A stretch of 64,000 bases of DNA, taken from the NCBI RefSeq assembly GCF_945957465.1, contig NZ_CAMFLC010000006.1, positions 62,001-126,000 of the forward strand, written 5' to 3'. Position numbers and translations under genes: made by a program. The notes beneath the pieces are model-generated. The model was not told the origin of the DNA. It saw only the letters and a list, made by a program, of their open reading frames with translations, and made no database searches. Source of the DNA: an uncultured Leifsonia sp. GTDB taxonomy: Bacteria; Actinomycetota; Actinomycetes; Actinomycetales; Microbacteriaceae. Shown one piece after another: positions 51,926 through 59,795 of the stretch. How positions within the stretch are numbered: the first letter of the stretch is position 1; every line of letters begins with the position of its first letter.

Positions 51926-53179
51926 CTAAGCCTGCCCGTGCGATTCGCGCGAGCGGCGGGACAGCGAGTCGATGATGACCGCGAGCAGCAGCACCGCGCC
52001 CGTGATCATGAAGCGGTACGACGAGTCGAGGTTCAGCAGCGTCAGGCCGTTGGAGATCGACTGGATGACCAGGATGCCCAGCAGCGCCGACCACGCCGAC
52101 CCGCGGCCGCCGAAGAGGCTCGTGCCGCCGATGACCGCCGCGGCGATGGCGTTCAGGTTCGTGTCGGTGCCGCCGGACGATGCGCTCACCGACGCGAGGC
52201 GTGCCGCGGCGAGCAGACCGCCGAGCGCAGCGAACGTGGAGCACAGGATGAAGACGCTGATGAAGACGCGGTTGACCTTGATGCCGGCTCGACGGGCGGC
52301 CTCCACCGAGCCTCCGACGGCGAACACCGAGCGGCCCCACTTGGTGCGGGTGAGGAAGAAGTTCATCACGATCACCAGGATCACGAACAGCAGGAACATC
52401 GCGCCCGTGCCTCGGTCGGTGGAGAGGTACCAGACGGCGATGCACAGGCCGATCAGCAGGAGTGCTGCCTTGACCAGGACGACGGCTACGGAGCCCTCGG
52501 ACAGCCCGGCCTTGCGTCGGCGGGCGTTGCGGCGCCAGTCCGAGAAGAACATGCCGAGCGCGGCGATCGCGGCGAGCGTGTACGCGGCCCACGGCGGCAG
52601 GAAGGTCTGCTGCGCGAACTTCACGATCCACGAGTCGTAGGGGATGTTGATCGAGCTGTTCGGTCCGAGGATCCAGAGCTGGACGCCCAGGAAGCCGAGG
52701 AGGCCGGCCAACGTGATCACGAAGCTCGGGACGCCGAACCGGGTGAACAGCAGCCCGTACAGGTAGCCGATGGCCGAGCCCGCGAGGATCGCGACGATCA
52801 CGGTCAGGGCGAGCGGCCAGTGCAGCTGGGTGAAGCCGACGCCGAGGATGGCCGCCGCGACACCGCTCACCGAGCCGACGGACAGGTCGATCTGCCCGAG
52901 CAGCAGCACCAGGACGATGCCGATCGAGATCGTACCGATCGCCGCGCACTGCAGGGTGAGGTTGACCAGGTTGTTGGCGCTCAGGAAGTTGGGGTTCAGG
53001 ATCTGGAACACGACCCAGATCACGATGAGCCCCACGACGACGGGCAGCGAGCCGAGGTCGCCTCCCCGCACGCGACGCCCGAAGGCGCGCACCGCGCCGC
53101 CGAGGCCCTCCTCACGGATCAGGCGTTCGTCCTGCAGGTCGGCGGCGACCTGGGCCGGAGTCTCTGGTGCCTTGGTCAT
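51926..53179 (-). CDS. sugar ABC transporter permease (XylH type)
   Basis: The 417-residue protein has about ten membrane helices with the BPD_transp_2 features 'GQIDLSVGSVSGVAAAILGVGF', 'AVGGSVEAARRAGIKVNRV', and 'GTDTNLNAIAAAVIGGTSLFGGRGSAWSALLGILV', typical of xylose- and ribose-type permeases. It imports a monosaccharide together with the ATPase and binding protein upstream. It overlaps the ATPase stop by one base. The sequence resembles XylH most, but the sugar is not proven. Confidence 0.92.
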   Translation of the reverse strand: MTKAPETPAQVAADLQDERLIREEGLGGAVRAFGRRVRGGDLGSLPVVVGLIVIWVVFQILNPNFLSANNLVNLTLQCAAIGTISIGIVLVLLLGQIDLSVGSVSGVAAAILGVGFTQLHWPLALTVIVAILAGSAIGYLYGLLFTRFGVPSFVITLAGLLGFLGVQLWILGPNSSINIPYDSWIVKFAQQTFLPPWAAYTLAAIAALGMFFSDWRRNARRRKAGLSEGSVAVVLVKAALLLIGLCIAVWYLSTDRGTGAMFLLFVILVIVMNFFLTRTKWGRSVFAVGGSVEAARRAGIKVNRVFISVFILCSTFAALGGLLAAARLASVSASSGGTDTNLNAIAAAVIGGTSLFGGRGSAWSALLGILVIQSISNGLTLLNLDSSYRFMITGAVLLLAVIIDSLSRRSRESHGQA

Positions 53180-54021
53180 CAGGCCTGGTTCCCTTCGCTG
53201 TTCTCAAGGCGCTCGACGCGCTCCTCGATGCGTTCGGCCCGCTGCGCGACGACGTTGTCGGTCGCGCCGGTGATCGCCGAGATGATCTCTTCGTAGCTGA
53301 CGTCGGGAACCCGGAAGTCCCCGTTGTTCCGGCCGAGCCGCAGCACGGCGACGCGGTCGGCGACGGCCTGCACATCGGCCATGTTGTGGCTGATCAGGAT
53401 GACGCCGAGCCCGCGCTCGCGGAGGCGCTCGATGAGGTTGAGCACCTCCGCGGTCTGTGCGACGCCGAGGGCGGCGGTCGGCTCGTCGAGGATGACCACG
53501 CGCGGGTCGCCGATGAGCGAGCGCGCGATGGCGACGGTCTGCCGCTGGCCTCCCGAGAGCGAGGCGACGGCGATCCGCACCGAGGGGATCCGCGCCGAGA
53601 GCTGACGGAGCAGGCTCCACGAACGCTTCTCCATCTCCTCCTCGTCGAGCGTCCCGCGGGTGATCTCGCGCCCGAGGAAGAGGTTGGAGACGACGTCGAG
53701 GTTGTCGCACAGCGCCAGGTCCTGGAAGACCGTCGCGATGCCGAGCGCGCGCGACGCGGCCGGCGAGGGGATGTGGACGTCCTGCCCGTCGAAGCTGATG
53801 GTCCCGGAGTCCTGCGGGTGGACTCCCGCGAGGATCTTGACCAGCGTCGACTTGCCCGCTCCGTTGTCTCCCACCAGGGCAACGACCTCTCCGGGGTAGA
53901 CGTCGAGGTGGATGTCCGTCAGGGCTTGGACGGCACCGAATCCTTTCGATACTCCTCGTAATGAGAGGACGGGCTGTCGGCTGGACCGCTCCTGGTCGGT
54001 GACCGCGGATTCCATCGTCAC
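53179..54021 (-). CDS. sugar ABC transporter ATP-binding protein, single-domain
   Basis: The 280-residue ATPase has Walker A 'GDNGAGKST' (residues 51-59), signature 'LSGGQRQTVAIARSL', Walker B 'VVILDEPTAALG', and the switch 'LISHNMADV'. It contains one nucleotide-binding domain, whereas XylG, RbsA and MglA usually carry two; two copies would be needed per transporter, as in FrcA-type systems. The C terminus ends in a heptad-like acidic helix 'QRAERIEERVERLE'. The GTG start at 54021 has GGAG six bases upstream; an ATG two codons later is possible. Confidence 0.9.
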   Translation of the reverse strand: MTMESAVTDQERSSRQPVLSLRGVSKGFGAVQALTDIHLDVYPGEVVALVGDNGAGKSTLVKILAGVHPQDSGTISFDGQDVHIPSPAASRALGIATVFQDLALCDNLDVVSNLFLGREITRGTLDEEEMEKRSWSLLRQLSARIPSVRIAVASLSGGQRQTVAIARSLIGDPRVVILDEPTAALGVAQTAEVLNLIERLRERGLGVILISHNMADVQAVADRVAVLRLGRNNGDFRVPDVSYEEIISAITGATDNVVAQRAERIEERVERLENSEGNQA

Positions 54022-54100
54022 GGCGTTCTCCTTCGAGCCTGACGCTACCGATCACGCTGCGCGATCGTTCGCGTGCTTTCTTGCTAACTGTATGGCGGAA

Positions 54101-54146
54101 CCACCCGGCCCGGGATGGCGGATGTCCGCATGCCCGGGCCGGGTGG
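54101..54146 (-). terminator. very stable intra-operon hairpin after the binding-protein gene
   Basis: CCACCCGGCCCGGG pairs perfectly with CCCGGGCCGGGTGG over 14 bp; the 18-base loop can itself form a five-bp GCGGA/TCCGC stem. It begins 17 bases past the binding-protein stop and lacks a T run. Such hairpins usually protect the binding-protein mRNA or weaken read-through, so that the binding protein is made in excess over the ATPase and permease. Confidence 0.75.
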
Positions 54147-54162
54147 GTGGTGCTCTCGGTGA

Positions 54163-55281
54163 CTACTTGATGCCGTACTTGTCGCAGTACGCCTTGTAGT
54201 CGGCGGTGCAGATCTTCGAGGCGGAGTCGGGGCCGTAGAAGTTGTCCTTCACGACCGTCGACTCGATGTTGTCGGTCGTCACCGCGACCGGGTTCAACAG
54301 GATCGAGGCGATCTTCGCGCCGCCTGCCGTGGCGACCTCGGTGGTCTGCTCGGTCGGCTTCTGGCCCTTCGTCAGAGCGACGGCGAGGGTCGCCGCCTGC
54401 TCGGCCTCGGGCTGGAGCGCCTTGTAGACCGTCATGTACTGGTCGCCTGCGAGGATCCGCTGGATGCCAGCGAGCTCGGCGTCCTGACCGGTGACCGGCG
54501 GGAGCGGGCTCAGGTTGGCCGCCTTCATGGCTGCGATCGCACCGCCGCCGGTGCCGTCGTTGGCCGCGTAGACGCCCTTGATCTGGTCCTTGAACTGCGA
54601 GACCTGACCGGACACCCAGTCCTGGGCCTTGGCGGGGTCCCATCCTGGTGTGTCGTACTCGGCGAGCACCTTGTAGCCGCTGGAGTCGATGACGCTGTGC
54701 GCACCCTTCTTGAACAGGGTGGCGTTGTTGTCGGTCGGCGAGCCGTTGACCATCAGGATGCCGCTGCCGGCGGGAACGTTGTCCTTCTTCAGCTTGTCGA
54801 CCAGGGCCTGCGCCTGCAGCTTGCCGACCTTCTCGTTGTCGAACGAGATGTAGTAGTTGAGGTCGGGGCTGTTGATGAGGCGGTCGTAGGAGATGACCGG
54901 GATGTTCTTGGCCTTCGCCTCGCCGACGATCGACGCGGCGGCCTCACCGTCGAACGGGTCGAGGACCAGGACCTTGACGCCCTGGGTCAGCATGGACTCC
55001 GCCTGCTGCTGCTGCTTGCTGGCGTCGCCGTCCGCGTTCGCGTAGAGGACCTGGCAGCCGGAGCAGAGGTCCTTGACCTTCGCCTCGAAGAACGGCTTGT
55101 CCGCCGACTCGTAGCGGGCGGTGACCGAGTCGGGCAGCAGGAGGCCGATCTTTGCGTTGGCGGCATCCGAGGCGTTGTTCGACGAGGAGTTTCCGGAACC
55201 GTTCGAACACGCTGTGAGTGTGAGGGCTGTGGCCAGGATCGCTGCGGACGCGACGACCGCTCTCTTGGTGGCGATCTTCAT
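54163..55281 (-). CDS. sugar ABC transporter substrate-binding lipoprotein (XylF type)
   Basis: The 372-residue protein has a signal peptide with lipobox 'LTAC' (about residue 25), a Ser/Asn-rich linker, then a periplasmic-binding-protein domain: 'KIGLLLPDSVTARYESADKPFFEAKV', 'QQQQAESMLTQGVKVLVLDPFDGEAA', 'PVISYDRLINSPDLNYYISFDNEKVGKLQA', and 'GVYAANDGTGGGAIAAMKAA'. The 'YDRLI...SFDNE' segment is characteristic of D-xylose-binding XylF and ChvE. It sits on the outer face of the membrane and delivers the sugar to the permease. The two cysteines in 'LCSGCQV' and two more near the C terminus could form disulfides. Confidence 0.9.
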   Translation of the reverse strand: MKIATKRAVVASAAILATALTLTACSNGSGNSSSNNASDAANAKIGLLLPDSVTARYESADKPFFEAKVKDLCSGCQVLYANADGDASKQQQQAESMLTQGVKVLVLDPFDGEAAASIVGEAKAKNIPVISYDRLINSPDLNYYISFDNEKVGKLQAQALVDKLKKDNVPAGSGILMVNGSPTDNNATLFKKGAHSVIDSSGYKVLAEYDTPGWDPAKAQDWVSGQVSQFKDQIKGVYAANDGTGGGAIAAMKAANLSPLPPVTGQDAELAGIQRILAGDQYMTVYKALQPEAEQAATLAVALTKGQKPTEQTTEVATAGGAKIASILLNPVAVTTDNIESTVVKDNFYGPDSASKICTADYKAYCDKYGIK

Positions 55282-55429
55282 TGAAAAACCTCCGATTCGA
55301 GGCCGCCTTCTTTGGCGGCTGGGTTGAGTGTGTCAGTGCGGGAGCTTGGCGTCAATACTTGAATTCAAGCTTTCGATAACGGTTCGTCACGGACGGGGGG
55401 CACGGCGGGCCGAGGATGGGGGACGAGCG
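55282..55429 (-). promoter_or_regulatory. promoter and probable operator of the xylose-type transporter operon
   Basis: Reading on the minus strand, TTGACG (55350-55355) and CACACT (55327-55332) are 17 bases apart. Just upstream lies the 12-bp palindrome CTTGAATTCAAG (55358-55369). A repressor bound there would overlap the -35 box. The ROK regulator gene lies immediately upstream and is the likely binder. Confidence 0.6.
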
Positions 55430-56611
55430 TCACACGGCGACGCCGACGCCGGTGATCGAGACGCTGTCGACGGCATGCGCGACGGCTCCCAGCGTCGCGG
55501 CCCGCACTCCGAGCTGGCCTTGGACGATATCGGGCATCAGGTCTTCGTTGACGATGATCGAGCGCTCCACCGCGTGCCGCATCGGCCCGAGCAGCAGCTC
55601 GCCGGCGCGCGCCAGTTCGCCGCCGACGACGACGCGCTCCGGGTCGAGGAGGTTGCAGAGGTTCGCCGTGGCGATGCCGATGTGCTTGCCGGCGTCGGCG
55701 ATCGCCCGGATGCAGCGGGCATCGCCGGCCATCGCCTGCAGCACGACGTCGCCGAGCTTCAGGCTGCCCAGATGGTCGCGCAGCTCGTCGAGGATGGCGG
55801 GGCCTCCCGCGATCGCCTCCAGGCAGCCGCGGTTGCCGCAGCGGCAGAGCGGGCCGTTCTCGCGGATCGTGGTGTGACCGAACTCGCCTGCCACCCCGTT
55901 GTTGCCGCGGAACAGCTGCCCGTTGAGGAGTAGCCCGGCGCCGATCCCGTCGCCGACATCCAGCGTGATGGTCGTGCGCTTGCCGCGGCCCGCGCCGAGG
56001 CGCGACTCCGCGAGCGCGGTCAGATTCGCGGCGTTGTCGATGAACACCGGCCGCTTGACGCGGCGCTCCAGGGCCTCGGCGATGACCACACCGTCCCAGC
56101 CCCGCATGATGCCGCTGCGGGCGATGGTGCCGGTGCGGCGGTCGAGCGGCGCCGGCACCGCGAGCCCGATGGCGAGCACCTCGTCTCGCGATGCGCCGAC
56201 GGACTCGAGCATGTCGGTGAGGAGCATCGACACCTTGTCGAGCTCGTTGTCGGCACGATGGTCCTTGGCCAACGGCATGTGGTTCTCGGCCACCACGGTG
56301 TTGGCCACGTCGGCTAGCGCGACGCGCAGGTGGCGCGTGGAGAAGTGGACGCCGACGACGAGGCCGAGCGCGTGCGCGAGCGTCACGTGCTGGGCGCGTC
56401 GTCCCGAGCGGATGCTCTGCGCAGTGTGGAGCACGCCCGAACTCGACAGCTCCTTGACGATGTTCGAGACCGTCGCGGGGGAGAGGCCCGTCGCGCCGGC
56501 CAACTCGACCTGGGTCAGGCCGCCGTGCTTCTTGATGGCGTCGACGATGCGAGCCCGGTTGGCTTCACGAAGTGAAGTCTGCGAGCCCGGAGTCCGCCGC
56601 TGCGTTGCCAC
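55430..56611 (-). CDS. ROK-family transcriptional regulator (XylR/NagC type)
   Basis: The 393-residue protein has an N-terminal helix-turn-helix ('GLTQVELAGATGLSPATVSNIVKEL', about residues 28-52) and a ROK sugar-kinase-like domain with 'GIGAGLLLNGQLFRGNNGVAGEFGH', and the zinc-binding 'CRCGNRGCLEAIA' motif. ROK repressors bind a sugar and then leave the operator. It lies directly upstream of the xylose-type transporter genes and very likely regulates them. The GTG at 56611 is chosen because TATCCT stands seven bases before it. Confidence 0.92.
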   Translation of the reverse strand: MATQRRTPGSQTSLREANRARIVDAIKKHGGLTQVELAGATGLSPATVSNIVKELSSSGVLHTAQSIRSGRRAQHVTLAHALGLVVGVHFSTRHLRVALADVANTVVAENHMPLAKDHRADNELDKVSMLLTDMLESVGASRDEVLAIGLAVPAPLDRRTGTIARSGIMRGWDGVVIAEALERRVKRPVFIDNAANLTALAESRLGAGRGKRTTITLDVGDGIGAGLLLNGQLFRGNNGVAGEFGHTTIRENGPLCRCGNRGCLEAIAGGPAILDELRDHLGSLKLGDVVLQAMAGDARCIRAIADAGKHIGIATANLCNLLDPERVVVGGELARAGELLLGPMRHAVERSIIVNEDLMPDIVQGQLGVRAATLGAVAHAVDSVSITGVGVAV

Positions 56612-56775
56612 GACGAGAAGGATACATGGCGGCTGCGTCGGCGGATCATGTGAGTCCGTGCAGCCCAGGGCTGCGACCCGGCAGCCCTGCGGATGCCGTC
56701 GATTCCAAGCCAACGGTTACGGCTTTGTGAGATTCGCGACCCCCGCGCACGGCGGTCGCCGGGCAGGATAGACCT
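56612..56775. promoter_or_regulatory. divergent promoter region of the ROK regulator and the 56776 gene
   Basis: On the minus strand TATCCT (56619-56624) is seven bases before the ROK GTG. On the plus strand CAGGAT (56764-56769) is six bases before the ATG at 56776. The 164 bases hold nothing else that I can name. Confidence 0.45.
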
Positions 56776-57162
56776 ATGGCCGACCTGCACGTTCACCCCG
56801 ATCGCCTGGAGATCCATCTCACGCGGGCTGAGAAGGCGCTGTCGTTGCGCCGGGACGATCTCGTCATTCCGCGCGACAGCATCCGGTCGGTGGCCATCAC
56901 GGAAGACCCGTGGATCTGGATCCGCGGCATCCGCGCACCGGGTGCCGCTGTCCCGCTCACGCTCTCGGTCGGCACCTGGAAGTTCCACGGCGGCAAGGAC
57001 TTCCTGCTCATCAAGGGCAAGCAGCGCGCGGCCGTGGTGGTCGACCTCGACGGCGAGGAGTTCTCGCGCGTGATCGTCTCGACGCCGCACGCCGCGAAGC
57101 TGGTGGAGGCCCTGCGGGTCGACGTCAGCGAGATTCCGGCCGACGGGGAGATCATCGACTGA
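56776..57162 (+). CDS. small conserved beta-rich protein, PH-like
   Basis: The 128-residue soluble protein alternates beta strands in the style of small PH-like actinobacterial proteins: 'HPDRLEIHLTRAEKALSLRRDDLVIPRDSIRSVAI', 'WIWIRGIRAPGAAVPLTLSVGTWKFHGGKDFLLIKGKQRAAVVVDLDG' and a C-terminal helix 'HAAKLVEAL'. No enzymatic motif is visible. I recall similar proteins as hypothetical. It probably has a leaderless message. Confidence 0.7.
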   Translation: MADLHVHPDRLEIHLTRAEKALSLRRDDLVIPRDSIRSVAITEDPWIWIRGIRAPGAAVPLTLSVGTWKFHGGKDFLLIKGKQRAAVVVDLDGEEFSRVIVSTPHAAKLVEALRVDVSEIPADGEIID

Positions 57163-57188
57163 CCGTCACCCCGGCAGTGTCGTATAGC
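57159..57188 (+). promoter_or_regulatory. candidate promoter of the DUF3800 gene
   Basis: CTGACC (57159-57164) and TATAGC (57183-57188) are 18 bases apart, about 70 bases before the ATG at 57256. The -35 box overlaps the end of the preceding gene. The local sequence is visibly richer in A and T than its surroundings. Confidence 0.4.
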
Positions 57189-57255
57189 CGATTTCACATT
57201 TGAGTACCGGGCGTGGCGTGCCGGTTTCCTTCGAATCCTGGGAGATCCTGGATCG

Positions 57256-58377
57256 ATGTTGCTTGCCTACATCGACGAGTCCGGGAATACGGGCAGCTCG
57301 TCACTGAGCGGGGCGACCTCGCATTACGTCTTGGGGTGCGTACTCATCCACGCGGATACGTGGTCCACGGGTTTCGATCAACTCGTGGAATTCAGGCGAC
57401 GCCTGCGTGACCGCTTCGAACTTCCAGTTACAGCGGAGGTGAAGGCAAACTACCTGATCCGCTCCAGCGGGGCGTTCAGAACACTCGGGCTCGCTCCGGC
57501 CGAGCGCGATCTCATCTACCGGGCTCACCTCGACATCGTGGGCCGGATCGGAGCGCGAGCGTTCGCAATCGTGATCGACAAGGAACGCAATGGGCTGAGT
57601 GGCTCGAACTGCTTCGAGTTCGCGTGGACGACTCTGCTTCAAAGACTCGAGCGCACGACCCACTACGAGAGGCAGAGGATGATGATCCTCCACGACAACG
57701 GGGAAAACGACTCCATCCGACGTATCGTACGAAAGGCGCGACGATTTCTGACCGCAGGAAGCATGCTCGGAGACGGGACCATCCGTGTCGACGCCAGGCA
57801 TTTCGTCGATGACCCCGTGCCAAGAGCGTCGCACGAGTCCTACTTGGTTCAAATGGCCGATCTTGTCGCGTATGCCGGGTGGCGAGCGATAGTTCCCCCG
57901 AGTAGGTCTGTCGCAGGGGTCGCTCCGCAGAGCACTTGGTCGCACGTAGGTAGTGCCGTGCATGCCGCTGTCAATCGCTATTCGGGAGGGGTGCCCGGGG
58001 TAGTTGCCCGTTACGATGAAGGCCCCCGGCAACGGCCGGGGGCGGGAAGCGCCTACCCCGAGCATGCGCCGGGCTCAGCACTTTACACCCACCTTAGCAA
58101 CAGCGCATCCACGGCACGCGAGACGCAAGCGGTGTGTCGGGAGCCCGCCGGCGCTCAGCCCGCGTGCGCGATCGAGAACAGCACGAGCGCGACCAGCGAT
58201 GGGAGTCCCTGCAGCAGTGCTGCCCGCCAGTGGCGGCGGCCCGTCGTGAGCAGCACCATCGCGGCGAGTGCCATGCACGTGCCGGTGAAGAAGATCAGCC
58301 CGAAGCCCACGTGGCGCAGTGTCGTCCAGTACAGCACCAGTCCGACTGTGGCGCCTCCGGCCAGGAACAGGTTGTAG
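57256..58377 (+). CDS. DUF3800 protein with read-through 3' end
   Basis: The first 255 or so residues fit DUF3800, an RNase H-like family: 'MLLAYIDESGNTG' with acidic residues, 'VTAEVKANYLIRS', 'FAIVIDKERNG', 'MMILHDNGEND' and 'SYLVQMADLVAYAGWRAIVPP'. The family's biochemical role is not established. Base composition is lower in GC than its neighbours and uses more A/T-ending codons, suggesting transfer. The family-like part ends near 58010, just before a terminator-like hairpin. The frame then runs on for over 110 residues, antisense to the DUF1304 gene at 58155, with no family similarity. A frameshift that removed the normal stop is likely. Confidence 0.75.
   Translation: MLLAYIDESGNTGSSSLSGATSHYVLGCVLIHADTWSTGFDQLVEFRRRLRDRFELPVTAEVKANYLIRSSGAFRTLGLAPAERDLIYRAHLDIVGRIGARAFAIVIDKERNGLSGSNCFEFAWTTLLQRLERTTHYERQRMMILHDNGENDSIRRIVRKARRFLTAGSMLGDGTIRVDARHFVDDPVPRASHESYLVQMADLVAYAGWRAIVPPSRSVAGVAPQSTWSHVGSAVHAAVNRYSGGVPGVVARYDEGPRQRPGAGSAYPEHAPGSALYTHLSNSASTARETQAVCREPAGAQPACAIENSTSATSDGSPCSSAARQWRRPVVSSTIAASAMHVPVKKISPKPTWRSVVQYSTSPTVAPPARNRL
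58022..58043 (+). terminator. hairpin at the probable original end of the DUF3800 gene
   Basis: GCCCCCGGC and GCCGGGGGC form a perfect nine-bp stem with loop AACG. A TGA in the +2 frame (58017-58019) and a TAG in the +1 frame (58001-58003) lie just before it, while the DUF3800 frame passes through. Confidence 0.6.
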
Positions 58378-58544
58378 AAGCCCTGGTTGTACGCCATCGG
58401 GCGCACGACGTCGGCGTCGCGCTGGTCGGCGATCCCGAAGCGGCGCCAGACGTTCGGCGACGACCACAGCATGCTCTCCATGGCGAAGAACACGAGCTGC
58501 ACGACTGCCGCGAGCGCGATGAGAACCGATCCGACGATCGCCAT
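58155..58544 (-). CDS. DUF1304 membrane protein
   Basis: The 129-residue protein has four membrane helices and the DUF1304 signature 'FAMESMLWSSPNVWRRFGI...VVRPMAYNQGFYNLFLAGGA'. Function is unknown. It is one of two paralogues that flank the FAD monooxygenase gene; the other is at 59796. TATCCT lies six bases before the ATG, overlapping the monooxygenase promoter. The DUF3800 frame covers the 3' half of this gene on the opposite strand. Confidence 0.85.
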   Translation of the reverse strand: MAIVGSVLIALAAVVQLVFFAMESMLWSSPNVWRRFGIADQRDADVVRPMAYNQGFYNLFLAGGATVGLVLYWTTLRHVGFGLIFFTGTCMALAAMVLLTTGRRHWRAALLQGLPSLVALVLFSIAHAG

Positions 58545-58550
58545 GTGGGG

Positions 58551-58560
58551 AGGATACGCT
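58551..58560. promoter_or_regulatory. overlapping divergent -10 boxes of DUF1304 and the FAD monooxygenase
   Basis: TATCCT on the minus strand (58551-58556) and TACGCT on the plus strand (58555-58560) share two bases. They lie six and eight bases before their respective starts, which are only 24 bases apart. Polymerase bound at one must exclude the other. Confidence 0.6.
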
Positions 58561-58568
58561 TCGGGGTC

Positions 58569-59789
58569 ATGGAAATGATGCAGGCGTCCTGCGCCATCTC
58601 AGGCGGCGGCCCGGCCGGGATGATGCTCGGGCTCATCCTGGCGCGCGCCGGGCTCGACGTGGTCGTCCTCGAGAAGCACGCCGACTTCTTTCGCGACTTC
58701 CGCGGCGACACCATCCACCCCTCGACCGTGAGCGTCCTGGGTGAACTGGGACTGCGCGACGACTTCCTGGGCCTGCCGCACAACAGCATCCGCACCCTCG
58801 ACGCCGTGGTCGACGGCACCCGGCTGCACCCCATCGACTTCGGGAGGCTGCGACCGCCCGACGATTTCCTCGTCCTCGCGCCGCAGTGGGATTTCCTGAG
58901 CTTCCTCGCCCGGCAGGCGGAGCGGTATCCGAACTTCCGGCTCGTGATGCAGACCGAGGTCACCGGCGTGATCCGTGACGGCGACGCCGTGCGCGGCCTG
59001 GTGGCGCGGGGTCCGTCCGGCGAGCTGCGGGTGGAGGCCGACCTGACCGTGGCGGCCGACGGTCGTGACTCGGTGCTGCGATCGGCCGTCGGCCTCCGCC
59101 CTCGGCGCTTCGGCGTGCCCATCGACGTGATCTGGTTCCGGCTCCCGAAGCCTGCCGAGACCCAGCCGTCGACTCTCGCGTACCTCGGCGGTGGCGCCAT
59201 GGTGGTGACGATCGATCGCGGCGACTACTTCCAGACCGGCCTGGTGATCGCCAAGGGCGGGATCGACGCGCTCCGGGAGGCCGGTCTGCCGGCGTTCCGG
59301 TCCGCCGTGGCCGGGGCCGCGCCCTTCCTCCGCGAGCCGCTGGAGACGATCACGGACTGGGAGCCGCTCAAGCTCCTGAACGTGCAGATCGACCGGCTCC
59401 CGCGCTGGTACCGGCACGGCTTCCTGGCCATCGGCGATGCCGCCCACGCCATGTCGCCGGCGTTCGGCGTCGGCGTGAACTACGCGGTCCAGGATGCCGT
59501 CGCGACAGCGAACGCTCTGGCGGCTCCGCTGCGCGACGGTCCCGTCGACCTCCGGCTGCTCGACGCCGTCCAGCGGAGGCGCCTCCCGCCGGTGGAGTGG
59601 ATGCAGCGCATCCAGTTGGCGGCGCACCGCCGCATCAGCCGGACGGGGGCGGGCCCCATCCTGCCCTCGCCGCCGCCGCCCGCGCTGAGGGCGGCGATCA
59701 CCGTGGCGACACCGCTGGCCCAGCGGTTCACGGCGCGATTGGTGGGCAGAGGGCTGCGTCCGGAGTCGGTCGCTCCCGAGCTCCGCTGA
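58569..59789 (+). CDS. FAD-dependent aromatic-ring-hydroxylase-type monooxygenase
   Basis: The 406-residue protein has the class A flavoprotein monooxygenase motifs: 'AISGGGPAGMMLGLILARAGLDVVVLEK' (FAD GxGxxG, about residues 9-36), 'RGDTIHPSTVSVLGELGL', the FAD/NADPH 'LTVAADGRDSVLRSAVG' (DG motif) and 'GFLAIGDAAHAMSPAFGVGVNYAVQDAVATANALA' (GD motif). Such enzymes hydroxylate aromatic or polyketide-like compounds. It lies between two DUF1304 paralogues transcribed the other way. The start at 58569 is preferred to longer frames that overlap DUF1304. Confidence 0.9.
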   Translation: MEMMQASCAISGGGPAGMMLGLILARAGLDVVVLEKHADFFRDFRGDTIHPSTVSVLGELGLRDDFLGLPHNSIRTLDAVVDGTRLHPIDFGRLRPPDDFLVLAPQWDFLSFLARQAERYPNFRLVMQTEVTGVIRDGDAVRGLVARGPSGELRVEADLTVAADGRDSVLRSAVGLRPRRFGVPIDVIWFRLPKPAETQPSTLAYLGGGAMVVTIDRGDYFQTGLVIAKGGIDALREAGLPAFRSAVAGAAPFLREPLETITDWEPLKLLNVQIDRLPRWYRHGFLAIGDAAHAMSPAFGVGVNYAVQDAVATANALAAPLRDGPVDLRLLDAVQRRRLPPVEWMQRIQLAAHRRISRTGAGPILPSPPPPALRAAITVATPLAQRFTARLVGRGLRPESVAPELR

Positions 59790-59795
59790 CCCGCG

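Noticed and set aside
58020-58100. Possible small structured RNA after the DUF3800 hairpin
   Set aside because: The segment is GC-rich and can fold, but it matches no RNA family that I recognise and its main hairpin is better explained as a terminator.
57256-58154. DUF3800 gene as part of a defence island
   Set aside because: No nuclease, toxin, restriction or integrase gene is adjacent; one solitary gene is not enough to claim a defence system.
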